A stretch of DNA of 64,000 nt from Roseateles aquatilis. GTDB taxonomy: Bacteria; Pseudomonadota; Gammaproteobacteria; Burkholderiales; Burkholderiaceae_C. Location of the stretch: contig NZ_NIOF01000015.1 of NCBI RefSeq assembly GCF_002205645.1, forward strand, positions 1-64,000. Reading direction: 5' to 3'. Position numbers and translations under genes: made by a program. Positions 38,039-46,782 of the stretch are shown piece by piece (within the stretch, counting starts at the first letter, position 1; each line of letters begins with the position of its first letter). The notes beneath the pieces were generated by a model. It was not told the DNA's origin and did not search any database. It was given only the letters and a program-made list of their open reading frames with translations.

Positions 38039-39004
38039 TCAAGTCATCGCGCCGAGCGTCGCCTCCCAGGTCGCGCATCGCGTCGGCAGACCGGCCACCG
38101 GCACCCGCATCTTCAGGACGCAGCCGGCCCAGGGTTGAGCGGCGAGCTCTTCCGCGCCGCGCTTTTCCCGTGCCGTGGTCACGAAAAGAGTGCGCAGGTC
38201 CGCACCACCGAAGGTCGGCATCGTGGCGCAGCGCACCGGCAGCGCGACGCGCTGCAGCACCTCGCCCGAAGGCGACAGCCGCAGCAGTTGCTGCCCTTCC
38301 ATCATCGCCACCCAGTAGCAGCCCTCGACATCGACCGCCGCGCCGTCCGGCCGGCCGCCGTAGGTTTCGAGCGGCTGACCGGCGGCGCGCGGCTCGAAGC
38401 GCGCGAACGGCCGCCGGTCACCGACCGCGCCGGTCTCGGCATCGAAGTCGAGCCGGTAGATCTCGTGCGCCTTCGTGTCCGCCCAGTACATCGTGCGCCC
38501 GTCCGGGCTCCAGCCCAGGCCGTTGGACGTCGTGATGCCGTCCTTCACGACCTCGAAGCGACCGCCGCGCAGGCAGTACAGCGCGGACACCGGCTGGCGC
38601 GCGTCGTCGATGGTGCCGACCCAGAGCCGACCGCGCGCGTCGGCCTTGCCGTCGTTGAAGCGGCGCAGGGACGGGTCGTAGGGCGGGTCGACCAGCAGGC
38701 TGTACTCGCCGCTGTCCGGGTCGAAGCGCCACAACCCGTTGCGCTGAGCGATCAACAGGCCGCCGGACGCGAGCGGCACCACGCAGCCCGGCTCGTCGTT
38801 CAGCGCCCAGCGCGTCGGCTCCGCCGCGCCGGTGTCGAGGCGGAATAGCGCCCTGCCCGGGATGTCCAGGTAATAGAGCCGTTGCTCCACGGGATGCCAG
38901 AACGGCGACTCGCCCAACAGCGCCGGCGTCAGGGACGCGGGCTCGATATGGAAGAAGGTGTCGTCGGCGGACGCGGACGCGGGAGAAACGGGCGGCTGGC
39001 TCAT
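38039..39004 (-). CDS. SMP-30/gluconolactonase-family hydrolase
   Basis: A 321-residue six-bladed beta-propeller enzyme of the SMP-30/LRE family. Metal-site motifs are recognisable: LLGESPFWHP (Glu ligand), TTSNGLGWSPDGRTMYWADT (Asn) and YGGRPDGAAVD (Asp). Such enzymes open sugar lactones; the substrate is not determined. It is monocistronic or loosely linked with the acetyltransferase 40 bases upstream. Confidence 0.9.
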   Translation of the reverse strand: MSQPPVSPASASADDTFFHIEPASLTPALLGESPFWHPVEQRLYYLDIPGRALFRLDTGAAEPTRWALNDEPGCVVPLASGGLLIAQRNGLWRFDPDSGEYSLLVDPPYDPSLRRFNDGKADARGRLWVGTIDDARQPVSALYCLRGGRFEVVKDGITTSNGLGWSPDGRTMYWADTKAHEIYRLDFDAETGAVGDRRPFARFEPRAAGQPLETYGGRPDGAAVDVEGCYWVAMMEGQQLLRLSPSGEVLQRVALPVRCATMPTFGGADLRTLFVTTAREKRGAEELAAQPWAGCVLKMRVPVAGLPTRCATWEATLGAMT

Positions 39005-39044
39005 GCCCGCGATGCTATGTCCGTAACCCGGCGAAACCTGACCC

Positions 39045-39560
39045 TCAGCTCAAGTCCACCTTCAAGTAGTGGGCACCGGCGACCGGGCTGAAGTAGTACG
39101 GCGGGATCTCGGCGAAGCCCAGGCTCTCGTACAGGCCGCGCGCCGCTTCCATGTCGTCGAGCGTGTCCAGCAGCATGCTGGAGTAGCCCGCGGTCGTGGC
39201 GCTGTCGATCAGCGCCTGCGCCATCGTACGGCCCAGGCCGAAGCGACGGAACGCCGGCCGGATGAAGAGCCGCTTCATCTCGCAGGCGTTGGCGTAGTCG
39301 ACATCGGTGAGCGGCCGGAAGCCGCCGCATCCGGCGACCTGGCCGTCGACCAGCGCAAGCATCAGCGTGCCTTGAGGCGGCGCGTACTCGCCGGGCAGCG
39401 AGGCGAGCTCCTGTTCGAAGTTCTGGAAATCGAGGTCGATGTCCAGGCTCTGCGCGTACTCGCGCAAGATCAGGCGCGCTTCTTCCCACAACAGGGGCGA
39501 ATCGGGGCTGATCAGTCGTATCTCGGGCGTATCCACGCGAGCGAGTGTAGCGACAGCCAT
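39045..39560 (-). CDS. GNAT-family N-acetyltransferase
   Basis: A 171-residue acetyltransferase. The acetyl-CoA loop is FRRFGLGRTMAQALID, preceded by ACEMKRLFIRPAF, and the C-terminal part has ARGLYESLGFAEIPPYY. The ATG at 39558-39560 (MAVATLARV) is preferred over an upstream start because the domain begins soon after. The acceptor is unknown. Confidence 0.85.
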   Translation of the reverse strand: MAVATLARVDTPEIRLISPDSPLLWEEARLILREYAQSLDIDLDFQNFEQELASLPGEYAPPQGTLMLALVDGQVAGCGGFRPLTDVDYANACEMKRLFIRPAFRRFGLGRTMAQALIDSATTAGYSSMLLDTLDDMEAARGLYESLGFAEIPPYYFSPVAGAHYLKVDLS

Positions 39561-39626
39561 TGGCAACGCATCCAAGCACCCGCGCCACGGACGGTCATCG
39601 CCCACCGCCCACGTCAGGGGCTCGCG

Positions 39627-39708
39627 CGGCTACGGCTACGGCTACGGCTACGGCTACGGCTACGGCTACGGCTACCGCGACGGGTACGGGTACGGGTACG
39701 GGTACGGG
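39627..39708. repeat. two-block hexanucleotide microsatellite
   Basis: Eight perfect CGGCTA units (39627-39674), one variant unit (CCGCGA), then four perfect CGGGTA units (39681-39704). The second block differs from the first by a single base per unit. It lies in the 150-base gap between the GST stop (39711) and the acetyltransferase start (39560). Confidence 0.95.
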
Positions 39709-39710
39709 AG

Positions 39711-40367
39711 TCAGGGTCCCGCGTCGCGCCCGTGGGTGACGAAGCCCGGGCGCTCGCACAGCCGCCCGTACCAGTCCTCGACGGCGGGCAGCACCGCGTG
39801 CGCCATCGGCGCCGAGCGCCAGCGATGCGCCGACAGGCCCAGCACCACATCGGCCAGCGTGAAGGCCGAACCCAGCACGAACGGTCCGCCCGACGCGACG
39901 AGTTGTCCTTCGAGCATCGCCATGTGCCGATTCCAGTTGGCGACGCCGGCCTCGATCTGCGCCGCGTCCTGATGCAGCGCGCTCTTGCGCACCAGCGCCA
40001 TGAACGCGTAGCGCCAGCTGTTGTTGAGCTCGCCGCCCTGCCAGTCCATCCACATCTCGACCCGCGCGCGTCGGTGCGGCTCGGCAGGCAGCAGGTCGAT
40101 GCGACCCTCGCGATGCGCGAGGTAGCGGCAGATGCTGTTGCTCTCCCACATGGAGAACGGCGCGGCGGCGTCGCCGCCCGGCCTGGCGGCCGCGTCGGTC
40201 GCGTCGATCAGCACCGGCATCATCGCGTTGGGATTGAGCGCGCGCAGCGCCTCCGACTGGACGTCGACATCCTCGCGCACCAGGTCCAGGCCCAGCTCGA
40301 CACCGGTCCACAGTACCTTGCGGACGTTGATCGACGCCGCGCGACCCAGCACCCTCGGCGCCGTCAT
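39711..40367 (-). CDS. glutathione S-transferase family protein
   Basis: A 218-residue GST. The N-terminal thioredoxin fold starts with RVLGRAASINVRKVLW and includes NPNAMMPVLID and the glutathione-site ESNSICRYLA. The C-terminal helical domain runs from about residue 90, with FTLADVVLGLSAHRW. It overlaps the AlaX-like gene upstream by ATGA. Ends three bases from the hexanucleotide array. Confidence 0.9.
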   Translation of the reverse strand: MTAPRVLGRAASINVRKVLWTGVELGLDLVREDVDVQSEALRALNPNAMMPVLIDATDAAARPGGDAAAPFSMWESNSICRYLAHREGRIDLLPAEPHRRARVEMWMDWQGGELNNSWRYAFMALVRKSALHQDAAQIEAGVANWNRHMAMLEGQLVASGGPFVLGSAFTLADVVLGLSAHRWRSAPMAHAVLPAVEDWYGRLCERPGFVTHGRDAGP

Positions 40368-41077
40368 GGCGCGAAGCCCAGCACGACGCGCCGCGTCCGG
40401 GCCGATTTCTTCTCGATCTTCGTCACCACCACCGCGCCGATCTCGGCCGTGTTGGCGACGTGCGTGCCGCCGCAGGGCTGCAGGTCCACGTCGTCGATCT
40501 TCAGCAACCTCACGCGGCCCGTGCCGCGCGGCGGCTGCACGCTCATGCTTCGGACCAGCCCCGGGTTCGCATCCAGCTCGTCGTCGCTGATCCAGCTGTG
40601 GCTGACCGGATGCGCCTCGGCGACCAGCCGCGCGATGCCGGCGGTGAGCGCGTCCTTGTCGAGCGCGTCGGTCATGTGGAAATCCAGACGCGCGTAACCC
40701 GCCGTGATCGAGCACCCGTCCACCGGATGCGGCACCAGCGCGCACAGCAGATGCGTGGCGGTGTGGAAACGCATGTGGGCATGCCGGCGCTCCCAGTCGA
40801 TCCGCGCCGTGACCGCCGCGCCCGGCGCCAGGCCGTCCAGCGCCTGATCGGGCGCGGGCACGTGCAGGATCTCGCCGTCCTCGCCCTTGCGGGTGTCGGC
40901 GATGCGGATCTCGCGGCCGTCGGCCAGCGTCAGGGTGCCGGCGTCGCCGGCCTGGCCGCCGCCCTGGGGATAGAACACCGTGCGATCGAGCAACAGGCCG
41001 CGCTCGTCGACGCGCAGCAAGGTCGCGGCGCAGTCGCGCAACCGGGCATCCTCGCGGAACAGGTCGATCGTGCTCAT
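40364..41077 (-). CDS. alanyl-tRNA editing protein (AlaX type)
   Basis: A 237-residue free-standing editing domain that hydrolyses mischarged tRNA(Ala). The zinc site is HTATH with CGGTHV, the full set for the family; an N-terminal barrel piece includes FYPQGGGQAGD. The ATG at 41075-41077 overlaps the stop of the VOC-family gene upstream (ATGA), and its own stop overlaps the GST start in the same way. Confidence 0.92.
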   Translation of the reverse strand: MSTIDLFREDARLRDCAATLLRVDERGLLLDRTVFYPQGGGQAGDAGTLTLADGREIRIADTRKGEDGEILHVPAPDQALDGLAPGAAVTARIDWERRHAHMRFHTATHLLCALVPHPVDGCSITAGYARLDFHMTDALDKDALTAGIARLVAEAHPVSHSWISDDELDANPGLVRSMSVQPPRGTGRVRLLKIDDVDLQPCGGTHVANTAEIGAVVVTKIEKKSARTRRVVLGFAP

Positions 41078-41676
41078 GCGCCGAGCGTGGCTTCGATGGC
41101 CTGCAGCTCGACGGTGCCCTTGGGCGTCGCCAGTTGCGCGCTGAGGCCGTCGCGGGCCTCGAAGCTCAGCAACTGCACGCCGCTCGCCGGCAGCTTGTCG
41201 GTGGGATGGGCGTCGCCCTGCCATTCGATCGGCACCGGCAGGCCCTCCTTGCGCAGCCGGCGACCGTCGTCACGCAGCGCGATGCGCCAGCTCAGATCGC
41301 CGCGGGCGGCCTCCACCGCCTTGCCGGCGTCGATGCCCTCGCCCAGCCAGTAGGCCAGCGTCGCGTCCAGGTTGGGCACGCGGGCGACCCAATGCAGCAG
41401 CGCCGGACCGTCCTTCAGCCGGTCCTGCACGGCGGGCTGGTCCAGGTCGAACCAGCGCGGCCGGCCGGGCGGCACGGCCTCGGGATCGATCGCGATGATC
41501 TCCAGATAAGCGCGCGGGTAGTTCGGCGCGCTGATGTCGAGCAGCAGGTTGTGCGTGCCCATCAGCGCGTGGCGCCCACCGGGCTGGGGCGCGACGCCGA
41601 GGACGCGCTCGCACCAGGCGCGGCCTTCCTCCAGCGTGTTCGCGGCGACGACGAGATGATCGACTTCCATGCTCAT
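41074..41676 (-). CDS. VOC/glyoxalase-like domain protein
   Basis: A 200-residue protein with a VOC fold resembling the glyoxalase-3-like family: VDHLVVAANTLEEGRAWCERVLG at the start, then GRHALMGTHNLLLDI. The substrate is unknown. Two ATGs (41676 and 41670) are possible starts. It is 4 bases from the PhzF gene and overlaps AlaX by ATGA, within one transcription unit. Confidence 0.85.
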   Translation of the reverse strand: MSMEVDHLVVAANTLEEGRAWCERVLGVAPQPGGRHALMGTHNLLLDISAPNYPRAYLEIIAIDPEAVPPGRPRWFDLDQPAVQDRLKDGPALLHWVARVPNLDATLAYWLGEGIDAGKAVEAARGDLSWRIALRDDGRRLRKEGLPVPIEWQGDAHPTDKLPASGVQLLSFEARDGLSAQLATPKGTVELQAIEATLGA

Positions 41677-41680
41677 GGCT

Positions 41681-42520
41681 TCACAACCTCACCTGACCGT
41701 GGATCAACGGCGTGACATCGCCGCCAATCCAGCAATGCCCGCCCTCGCGCGCCACGTGCACCCGACCGGCGCGCCCGAGGGCGGCGCCCTGGGCGGCGAC
41801 GTAGCGGTCGGGCGCCAGACCGGCGCCCTGCAGCCATAGTGCCAGACCCGCATTGAGGCTGCCCGTGACCGGGTCTTCCGGCACGCCCAGCCCAGGCACG
41901 AAGGCCCTGACCTCGAACTGCCGGGGCGCGCCCTCCGGATAGGCACCGACGACGCCCAGCTTGAGTCCGGCCATGGCCGCGAAGTCCGGCTGCAGCTTCA
42001 GCACCGCCTCGGCCGACTTCAGGCGCGCGGCCATCCACTGCGGGCCGTTGTCGACCCAGACCAGATCGAGGAGCTCCGACTCGTCGATGCGCAGCGCCTT
42101 CAGCGCCTGCGCGCGCAGGGCCGGCTCGACCGGTCCTTCCCGCTTCAGCGGCGGCGCGGCGAAGGCCAGCCGGCCGCCGTCGCGGCGGATCCGCACCAGG
42201 CCGATCGCGCATTGCTGCACCACCTCGCCCGGCTTCCTCGGATCGCCGCCGCTGGCCAGCCACGCATGCGCCGATCCCAGCGTCGGGTGCCCGGCGAACG
42301 GCAACTCGCCGCCCGGCGTGAAGATGCGGACGCGGTAGTCGGCGCCAGCGTCCGTCGGCGGCAGCAGGAAGGTGGTCTCGGACAGATTGGTCCAGCGGGC
42401 GAAGTCGGCCATCGTGGCCTCGTCCAGCCCGGCGCCGTCGATGACGACGGCCAGCGGATTGCCCTTCAGCGCCTCGGCGGTGAAGACATCGACTTGAACA
42501 AAGCGGCGGAGTTCGGACAT
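41681..42520 (-). CDS. PhzF-family epimerase/isomerase-like protein
   Basis: A 279-residue PhzF-like protein, diaminopimelate-epimerase fold. Motifs: QVDVFTAEALKGNPLAVV, NLSETTFLLPP (catalytic Glu), GGELPFAGHPTLGSAH and EDPVTGSLNAGLALWL. In phenazine producers PhzF isomerises an intermediate, but no other phenazine genes are here, so the substrate is open. The ATG at 42518-42520 follows a GAGGGCC-like sequence. First gene of the PhzF-VOC-AlaX-GST group. Confidence 0.9.
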   Translation of the reverse strand: MSELRRFVQVDVFTAEALKGNPLAVVIDGAGLDEATMADFARWTNLSETTFLLPPTDAGADYRVRIFTPGGELPFAGHPTLGSAHAWLASGGDPRKPGEVVQQCAIGLVRIRRDGGRLAFAAPPLKREGPVEPALRAQALKALRIDESELLDLVWVDNGPQWMAARLKSAEAVLKLQPDFAAMAGLKLGVVGAYPEGAPRQFEVRAFVPGLGVPEDPVTGSLNAGLALWLQGAGLAPDRYVAAQGAALGRAGRVHVAREGGHCWIGGDVTPLIHGQVRL

Positions 42521-42614
42521 GAGGGCCCTCGGGCAACAACGATGAAGTCGACCCGCTCCGCCTGACGGGCGGGTGACGGGCGCCAGAAACAGGGGACAGG
42601 CCCCGCGGACGGGA

Positions 42615-43070
42615 TCAGGTCGCCTGGCGGTAGAGGCCGGGGCGGACCACTTCCATGCCGCGCTCGGGCGCGGCCAGCGGCTGGAAGCCGTGGCGGGCAT
42701 AAAGCGCGTGCGCGTCCCGCGTGACCAGCGAGAACCGTCGCAGCCCTTGCAGCGCCGGATGCGCCACGACGCGCGTGATCAGCCAGTCGCCCAGGCCCCG
42801 CCCCTGCCAGTCCTCGATGACGAAGACGTCGCACAGGTAGGCGAAGGTGGCGCGATCGCTGATCACCCGGGCGTAGCCGATCAGGGTGCCGGACGGATCC
42901 CGCATCAGCAGGTTCAGCGACCCCTGCATCGCGCGGCGCATCGTCTCGCGCGGGATGCCCTCGGCCCAATAGGTCCGGCCGATGAAGCCGTGGACCACGT
43001 CCAGGTCGGCCTCGGTCCAGCGCTCGTCGAGCACCGGATCGAAGGGCAACGGCGCCCGGGCGACGCTCAT
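42615..43070 (-). CDS. GNAT-family N-acetyltransferase
   Basis: A 151-residue acetyltransferase with the acetyl-CoA loop QGRGLGDWLITRVV preceded by YLCDVFVIEDW, and a C-terminal THD/ALYARHGFQPL pattern. Its ATG overlaps the stop of the aminotransferase gene (ATGA at 43067-43070), so it is coupled to that enzyme and may act on a related amine or amino acid (inference). Confidence 0.88.
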   Translation of the reverse strand: MSVARAPLPFDPVLDERWTEADLDVVHGFIGRTYWAEGIPRETMRRAMQGSLNLLMRDPSGTLIGYARVISDRATFAYLCDVFVIEDWQGRGLGDWLITRVVAHPALQGLRRFSLVTRDAHALYARHGFQPLAAPERGMEVVRPGLYRQAT

Positions 43071-44281
43071 GGCGTCGTTTCAGCGGTCGTCAGCGCCAGC
43101 GCCTCGTGCAGCACGCGGCCCAGCTTCTCGACGCCCTCGACGATCAGGTCCGGCGTCAGCGTGACGAAGGACAGGCGCAGCGTGCGCACGTCCGGCTGGT
43201 GCGCGTAGAACGCGGCGCCCGGCACGTAGGCGATGCCGGCGTCGACAGCGCGCGGCAGCAGCGCCATCGCGTCCAGGCCTTCGGGCAGGCGGATCCAGAA
43301 GAACATGCCGCCCTCGGGGGTCTGCCACTCGCAGCCCGGCGGCAGGTAGTCGCGCAGCGCCGCGGCCATCGCGTCGCGGTTGGCCTTGTAGCGCGCGCGG
43401 ATCTTGGGCACGTGCTGGTCGAGGAACCCGCCCTTGATGACCTCGTGCACCACGCGCTGGTTGAAGCCCGGGGTGTGCAGGTCGGCGGCCTGCTTGGCCT
43501 GCAGCAGCTTGGGGTAGAGCTCCGTCGGCGCGACGATGTAACCCAGGCGGAAGCCCGGCGTCAGCACCTTGGAGAACGAGCCCAGGTACAGGCTGCCCTC
43601 GGGCCACAGCGAGCTCAGCGACGGCGGCGGCGCCTGGTCGAACCACAGGTCGCCGTAGGGGTTGTCCTCGACGATGGGCACGCCGGCCTTGCGCGCGGCG
43701 GCGACGACCGCCTCGCGGCGCTGCTGGCTCATCACGCGGCCGGTGGGGTTCTGGTAGTTGGGCAGCAGGTAGGCGAAGCGGGTGCCCGGCGCGTCGTGCG
43801 GCAGCGCCTCGATGGCCTGCGGCAGCGGGCCTTCGTCGTCGCTGGCGAGGCTGGCGAAGATCGGCTCGTAGGGCGTGAAGGCCTGCAGCGCGCCGAGGTA
43901 GGTCGGCGTCTCGACGGCCACCGGCGCGCCGTCGTCGCAAAGCAGCTTGCCGACCAGGTCCAGGCCCTGCTGCGAGCCGCTGGTGATCAGCACCTGGTCC
44001 GGCGAGGCCTGGATGCCCAGCGTCGCGACCTTGGCGGCGACCCACTCGCGCAGCGGCGCGAAGCCCTCGCTGGACGCGTATTGCAGCGCTTCCTTGGCGT
44101 TGTGCGTCAGCACGCGGTCGCAGGCGGTCTTGATGGCGTCGACCGGGAAGGTGTCGGCGCTGGGCAGGCCGCCGGCCATGGACAGGATGCCCGGCTTCTC
44201 GGTGACCTTCAGGATCTCTCGGATGATGGACGGGTTCATGCGCGCGGCACGACGGGCTTGCGTCCAGGGACTGCGATTCAT
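43067..44281 (-). CDS. class I/II PLP-dependent aminotransferase
   Basis: A 404-residue aminotransferase resembling 2-aminoadipate/LysN-type enzymes. It has GGLPSADTFPV, GSQQGLDLVGKLL, PNYQNPTGRVMS, and the Schiff-base Lys in GSFSKVLTPGFRLGY. The start is at ATG 44279-44281, with GGAG upstream. It is transcribed divergently from a MocR regulator and coupled to an acetyltransferase downstream. Substrate not determined. Confidence 0.9.
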   Translation of the reverse strand: MNRSPWTQARRAARMNPSIIREILKVTEKPGILSMAGGLPSADTFPVDAIKTACDRVLTHNAKEALQYASSEGFAPLREWVAAKVATLGIQASPDQVLITSGSQQGLDLVGKLLCDDGAPVAVETPTYLGALQAFTPYEPIFASLASDDEGPLPQAIEALPHDAPGTRFAYLLPNYQNPTGRVMSQQRREAVVAAARKAGVPIVEDNPYGDLWFDQAPPPSLSSLWPEGSLYLGSFSKVLTPGFRLGYIVAPTELYPKLLQAKQAADLHTPGFNQRVVHEVIKGGFLDQHVPKIRARYKANRDAMAAALRDYLPPGCEWQTPEGGMFFWIRLPEGLDAMALLPRAVDAGIAYVPGAAFYAHQPDVRTLRLSFVTLTPDLIVEGVEKLGRVLHEALALTTAETTP

Positions 44282-44366
44282 GGATGTCTCCGACTGCGGG
44301 GGTTCTTGGCCGCTCCGGTTGTAACACCGGCCGGCGGGTTCGGTGCGGACCAGTCTAGTGGCGCCG

Positions 44367-44414
44367 ACCAACACAGAACCAATACACTGAGCCATACCAG
44401 CGCATCATCTGTAT
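44367..44414. promoter_or_regulatory. possible MocR operator repeats
   Basis: In the 137-base divergent gap, ACCAACACA (44367) and ACCAATACA (44378) are direct repeats 11 bases apart. ATACCA follows at 44394-44399 and CTGTAT at 44409-44414. Direct repeats with an ATACCA core are known for the MocR protein GabR; here this is inference from motif and position. Confidence 0.45.
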
Positions 44415-44418
44415 CGGC

Positions 44419-45873
44419 ATGGACACCAGCACAGCTTCTGCCGGCGCCCCCGCGGCCGCGCCCGGCGCCCTGTCCCGCAACGCCAGCCAGCCGCTGGCGC
44501 AGCAATTGGCGCAGCGCTTCGCGGCCCGCATCCAGCAGCGGCTGCTGCTGCCGGGGGCGCGTCTGCCGTCGGTGCGGGACTGCGCGCGGCACCACGGGGT
44601 CAGCCCGTACACCGTCGTCGCGGCCTACGACCAGTTGCTGGCGCAGGGGCTGCTCGAAGCCCGCAAGAAGCGAGGGTTTTTCGTTCGCGAAACCAGGCCG
44701 CTGCCGTCGCGCGCGCCCGCGCTGGTCGAGTCCGCTCCGGCGCCGCTGCCGCCGCCGGTCGACGCCAGCGCGCTGATCCGCGGCATGTTCCAGGCCGACG
44801 CGCGGCGCTCGCCGGGCCTGGGCACGCTGCCGGCCGAGTGGCTGGACCTGGGCCTGCTGCAGTCGACGCTGCGCCGGCTGGCCGCCCAGGCCGACGACGC
44901 GCTGCTGTCCGGCTACGGCGAGCCGCTGGGCGACGAGCGCCTGCGCCGCGCCCTCTCCCGCCGGCTGCTGGACATTGCGATTCAGGCCGGGCCCGACCAG
45001 ATCATGAGCACCGTCGGCGCCACGCACGGGCTGGACCTGATCACGCGCGCGTTCCTGGAGCCCGGTGACGCGGTGCTGGTGGACGACCCCGGCTGGGCGA
45101 TCGAGTACGCCCGCCTGTCGCAGGCCGGCATGCGCCTGCTGCCGGTGCCGCGCGGCGCGCAAGGGCCGGACCTGCCCGTCATGCGGCGGCTGATCGAGGA
45201 ACACCGGCCGCGCATGTACGTGACCGTCTCGGTGCTGCACAACCCGACCGGCGCGACGCTGGGCCTGGCGCATGCGCACCAGGTGCTGCAGCTGGCGCAC
45301 GAGCACGATCTGCTGATCGTCGAGGACGACACCTACGCCCTCTTCGCGCCCAATCACGCGCCGCGGCTGGCGGCGCTGGATCAATTGCGGCGCACGATCT
45401 ACGTCTCGGGTTTCTCGAAGATGCTGTCGCCCGCGTGGCGCGTGGGTTTCGTCGCGGCCAGTCCGGACCGCATGGCGCGGCTGACGGAGCTCAAGCTGCT
45501 GGCCTCGCTGACGACCAGCCCGCTGATGGACCGCGCGGTCGCGCTGTGCCTGGAGCAGGGCCTGCTGCGCAAGCATGCCGAGCGCATCGCCGCGCGGCTG
45601 GAGGCGGCGCGGCAACGCTGCGTGCGGCTGGCCGAGGCGGCCGGCTGCCGCTTCGTCGCGACGCCGGCGGGGCTCTTCGGCTGGGTCGACGTCGGCGTCG
45701 ACACCGAGCGGCTGGCGCCCGTGATGATGGATCAGGGCTGGTTGATCGCGCCCGGCATCCTGTTCAGCCCGACGCGACAGCCGGGCACGCTGATGCGGAT
45801 CAACTTCGCGACCTCGCAGGACGCGAAGTTCTGGCAGATGCTGGAGCGGGCACGCGAAACGCTCAAGCGCTGA
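44419..45873 (+). CDS. MocR-type regulator (GntR HTH plus aminotransferase domain)
   Basis: A 484-residue regulator. A winged-helix GntR domain (about residues 25-95: LPSVRDCARHHGVSPYTVVAAYDQL) is joined by a Pro/Ala-rich linker to an aminotransferase-like domain (about 150-480) that keeps the PLP Lys in SGFSKMLSPAWRVGF. MocR proteins usually sense PLP or a PLP adduct. The target is most likely the divergent aminotransferase gene. Ala-rich residues 5-20 precede the HTH. Confidence 0.92.
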   Translation: MDTSTASAGAPAAAPGALSRNASQPLAQQLAQRFAARIQQRLLLPGARLPSVRDCARHHGVSPYTVVAAYDQLLAQGLLEARKKRGFFVRETRPLPSRAPALVESAPAPLPPPVDASALIRGMFQADARRSPGLGTLPAEWLDLGLLQSTLRRLAAQADDALLSGYGEPLGDERLRRALSRRLLDIAIQAGPDQIMSTVGATHGLDLITRAFLEPGDAVLVDDPGWAIEYARLSQAGMRLLPVPRGAQGPDLPVMRRLIEEHRPRMYVTVSVLHNPTGATLGLAHAHQVLQLAHEHDLLIVEDDTYALFAPNHAPRLAALDQLRRTIYVSGFSKMLSPAWRVGFVAASPDRMARLTELKLLASLTTSPLMDRAVALCLEQGLLRKHAERIAARLEAARQRCVRLAEAAGCRFVATPAGLFGWVDVGVDTERLAPVMMDQGWLIAPGILFSPTRQPGTLMRINFATSQDAKFWQMLERARETLKR

Positions 45874-45985
45874 ACGCCCACGCGCGCGGTCCGAACCCCC
45901 TCCGCCCCGATGGGGCAACAGGGCCGACGATCGGGTGGCGCTGCTGCAAGCCGCATGCCGGCGACCCCGCCTAAGATCCGCGCTC

Positions 45986-46771
45986 ATGACGATCCCCAGC
46001 TCCTCCTCCCCCGCCGAGCTCGGCGCCGCCCTCGCCCAGGCCTGGACCTCGGGCGAGCTCCTCGACGACACCGCCTGGTCGCTCCCCGACGAGGCCGCCG
46101 CCTACGCCGTGCAGACTGACCTGGCGCGCCGACTGGACTGGCTGACGCCGGGTCGGCCGCAGGTCTGGAAATGCGGCGGCTCGTCGCGCGACGGCGCGCT
46201 GGGCCAGTCCCCGCTGCCGCCGCAATTCGCGCGCGAAGTGCGCGGCCTGCGCAACGGCGGCGATTTCGGCGACCTGCCGCTGATCGGCGCCGAGGCCGAA
46301 ATCGCGCTGCGACTCGGCCAGGACGTCACGCCGGAGATCGCCGCCGCGCTGGTGCCCGGCCAGGCCGAGCACCTGATCGACGCGATGTGCGTGGCCATCG
46401 AGTGGTTGGGCTCGCGCTGGCGGCGCGGCCTGCAGGCCGACACGCTGCTGCGCCTGGCCGACGCGCAGACCCACGGCGCGCTGGCGCTGGGCCCGTGGCA
46501 GGCATGGAAGCCCGGCCATGACTGGGCGAATCAACCCTGCGAATTGATCGTCGGCGACGCCGCGCCGATGGCGGGTCTCGGCGGGCACGGCCTGAACGAC
46601 CCGGCCTGGGTCGTCGCGGGCTGGCTGAAGTACGCGACGCGCGACGGCGCGACCGTGGCCGCGGGCAGCGTCGTGACGACCGGCTCGTGGCGCGTCGCGA
46701 CGAAGCTCGCGCCGGGCGCGACCGTCGTCGCCCGCTACGACGGCATCGGCGAGCTGACCGTGCGGGCCTGA
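45986..46771 (+). CDS. 2-keto-4-pentenoate hydratase-like protein
   Basis: A 261-residue protein of the MhpD/FAH-like fold. Motifs include QVWKCGGSSRDG, the metal-site region IGAEAEIALRLG, MCVAIEWLGSRW and GSVVTTGSW near the end. Related enzymes hydrate dienoates in aromatic degradation, but no such pathway is adjacent. The start ATG at 45986 is chosen as the homology begins there. It converges with the ABC-F gene 11 bases away. Confidence 0.8.
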   Translation: MTIPSSSSPAELGAALAQAWTSGELLDDTAWSLPDEAAAYAVQTDLARRLDWLTPGRPQVWKCGGSSRDGALGQSPLPPQFAREVRGLRNGGDFGDLPLIGAEAEIALRLGQDVTPEIAAALVPGQAEHLIDAMCVAIEWLGSRWRRGLQADTLLRLADAQTHGALALGPWQAWKPGHDWANQPCELIVGDAAPMAGLGGHGLNDPAWVVAGWLKYATRDGATVAAGSVVTTGSWRVATKLAPGATVVARYDGIGELTVRA

Positions 46772-46782
46772 GCCCGCCGCGC

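Noticed and set aside
39439-39972. Plus-strand frame with Gly-Tyr repeats.
   Set aside because: It reads through the hexanucleotide array and lies opposite two genuine genes, the acetyltransferase and the GST.
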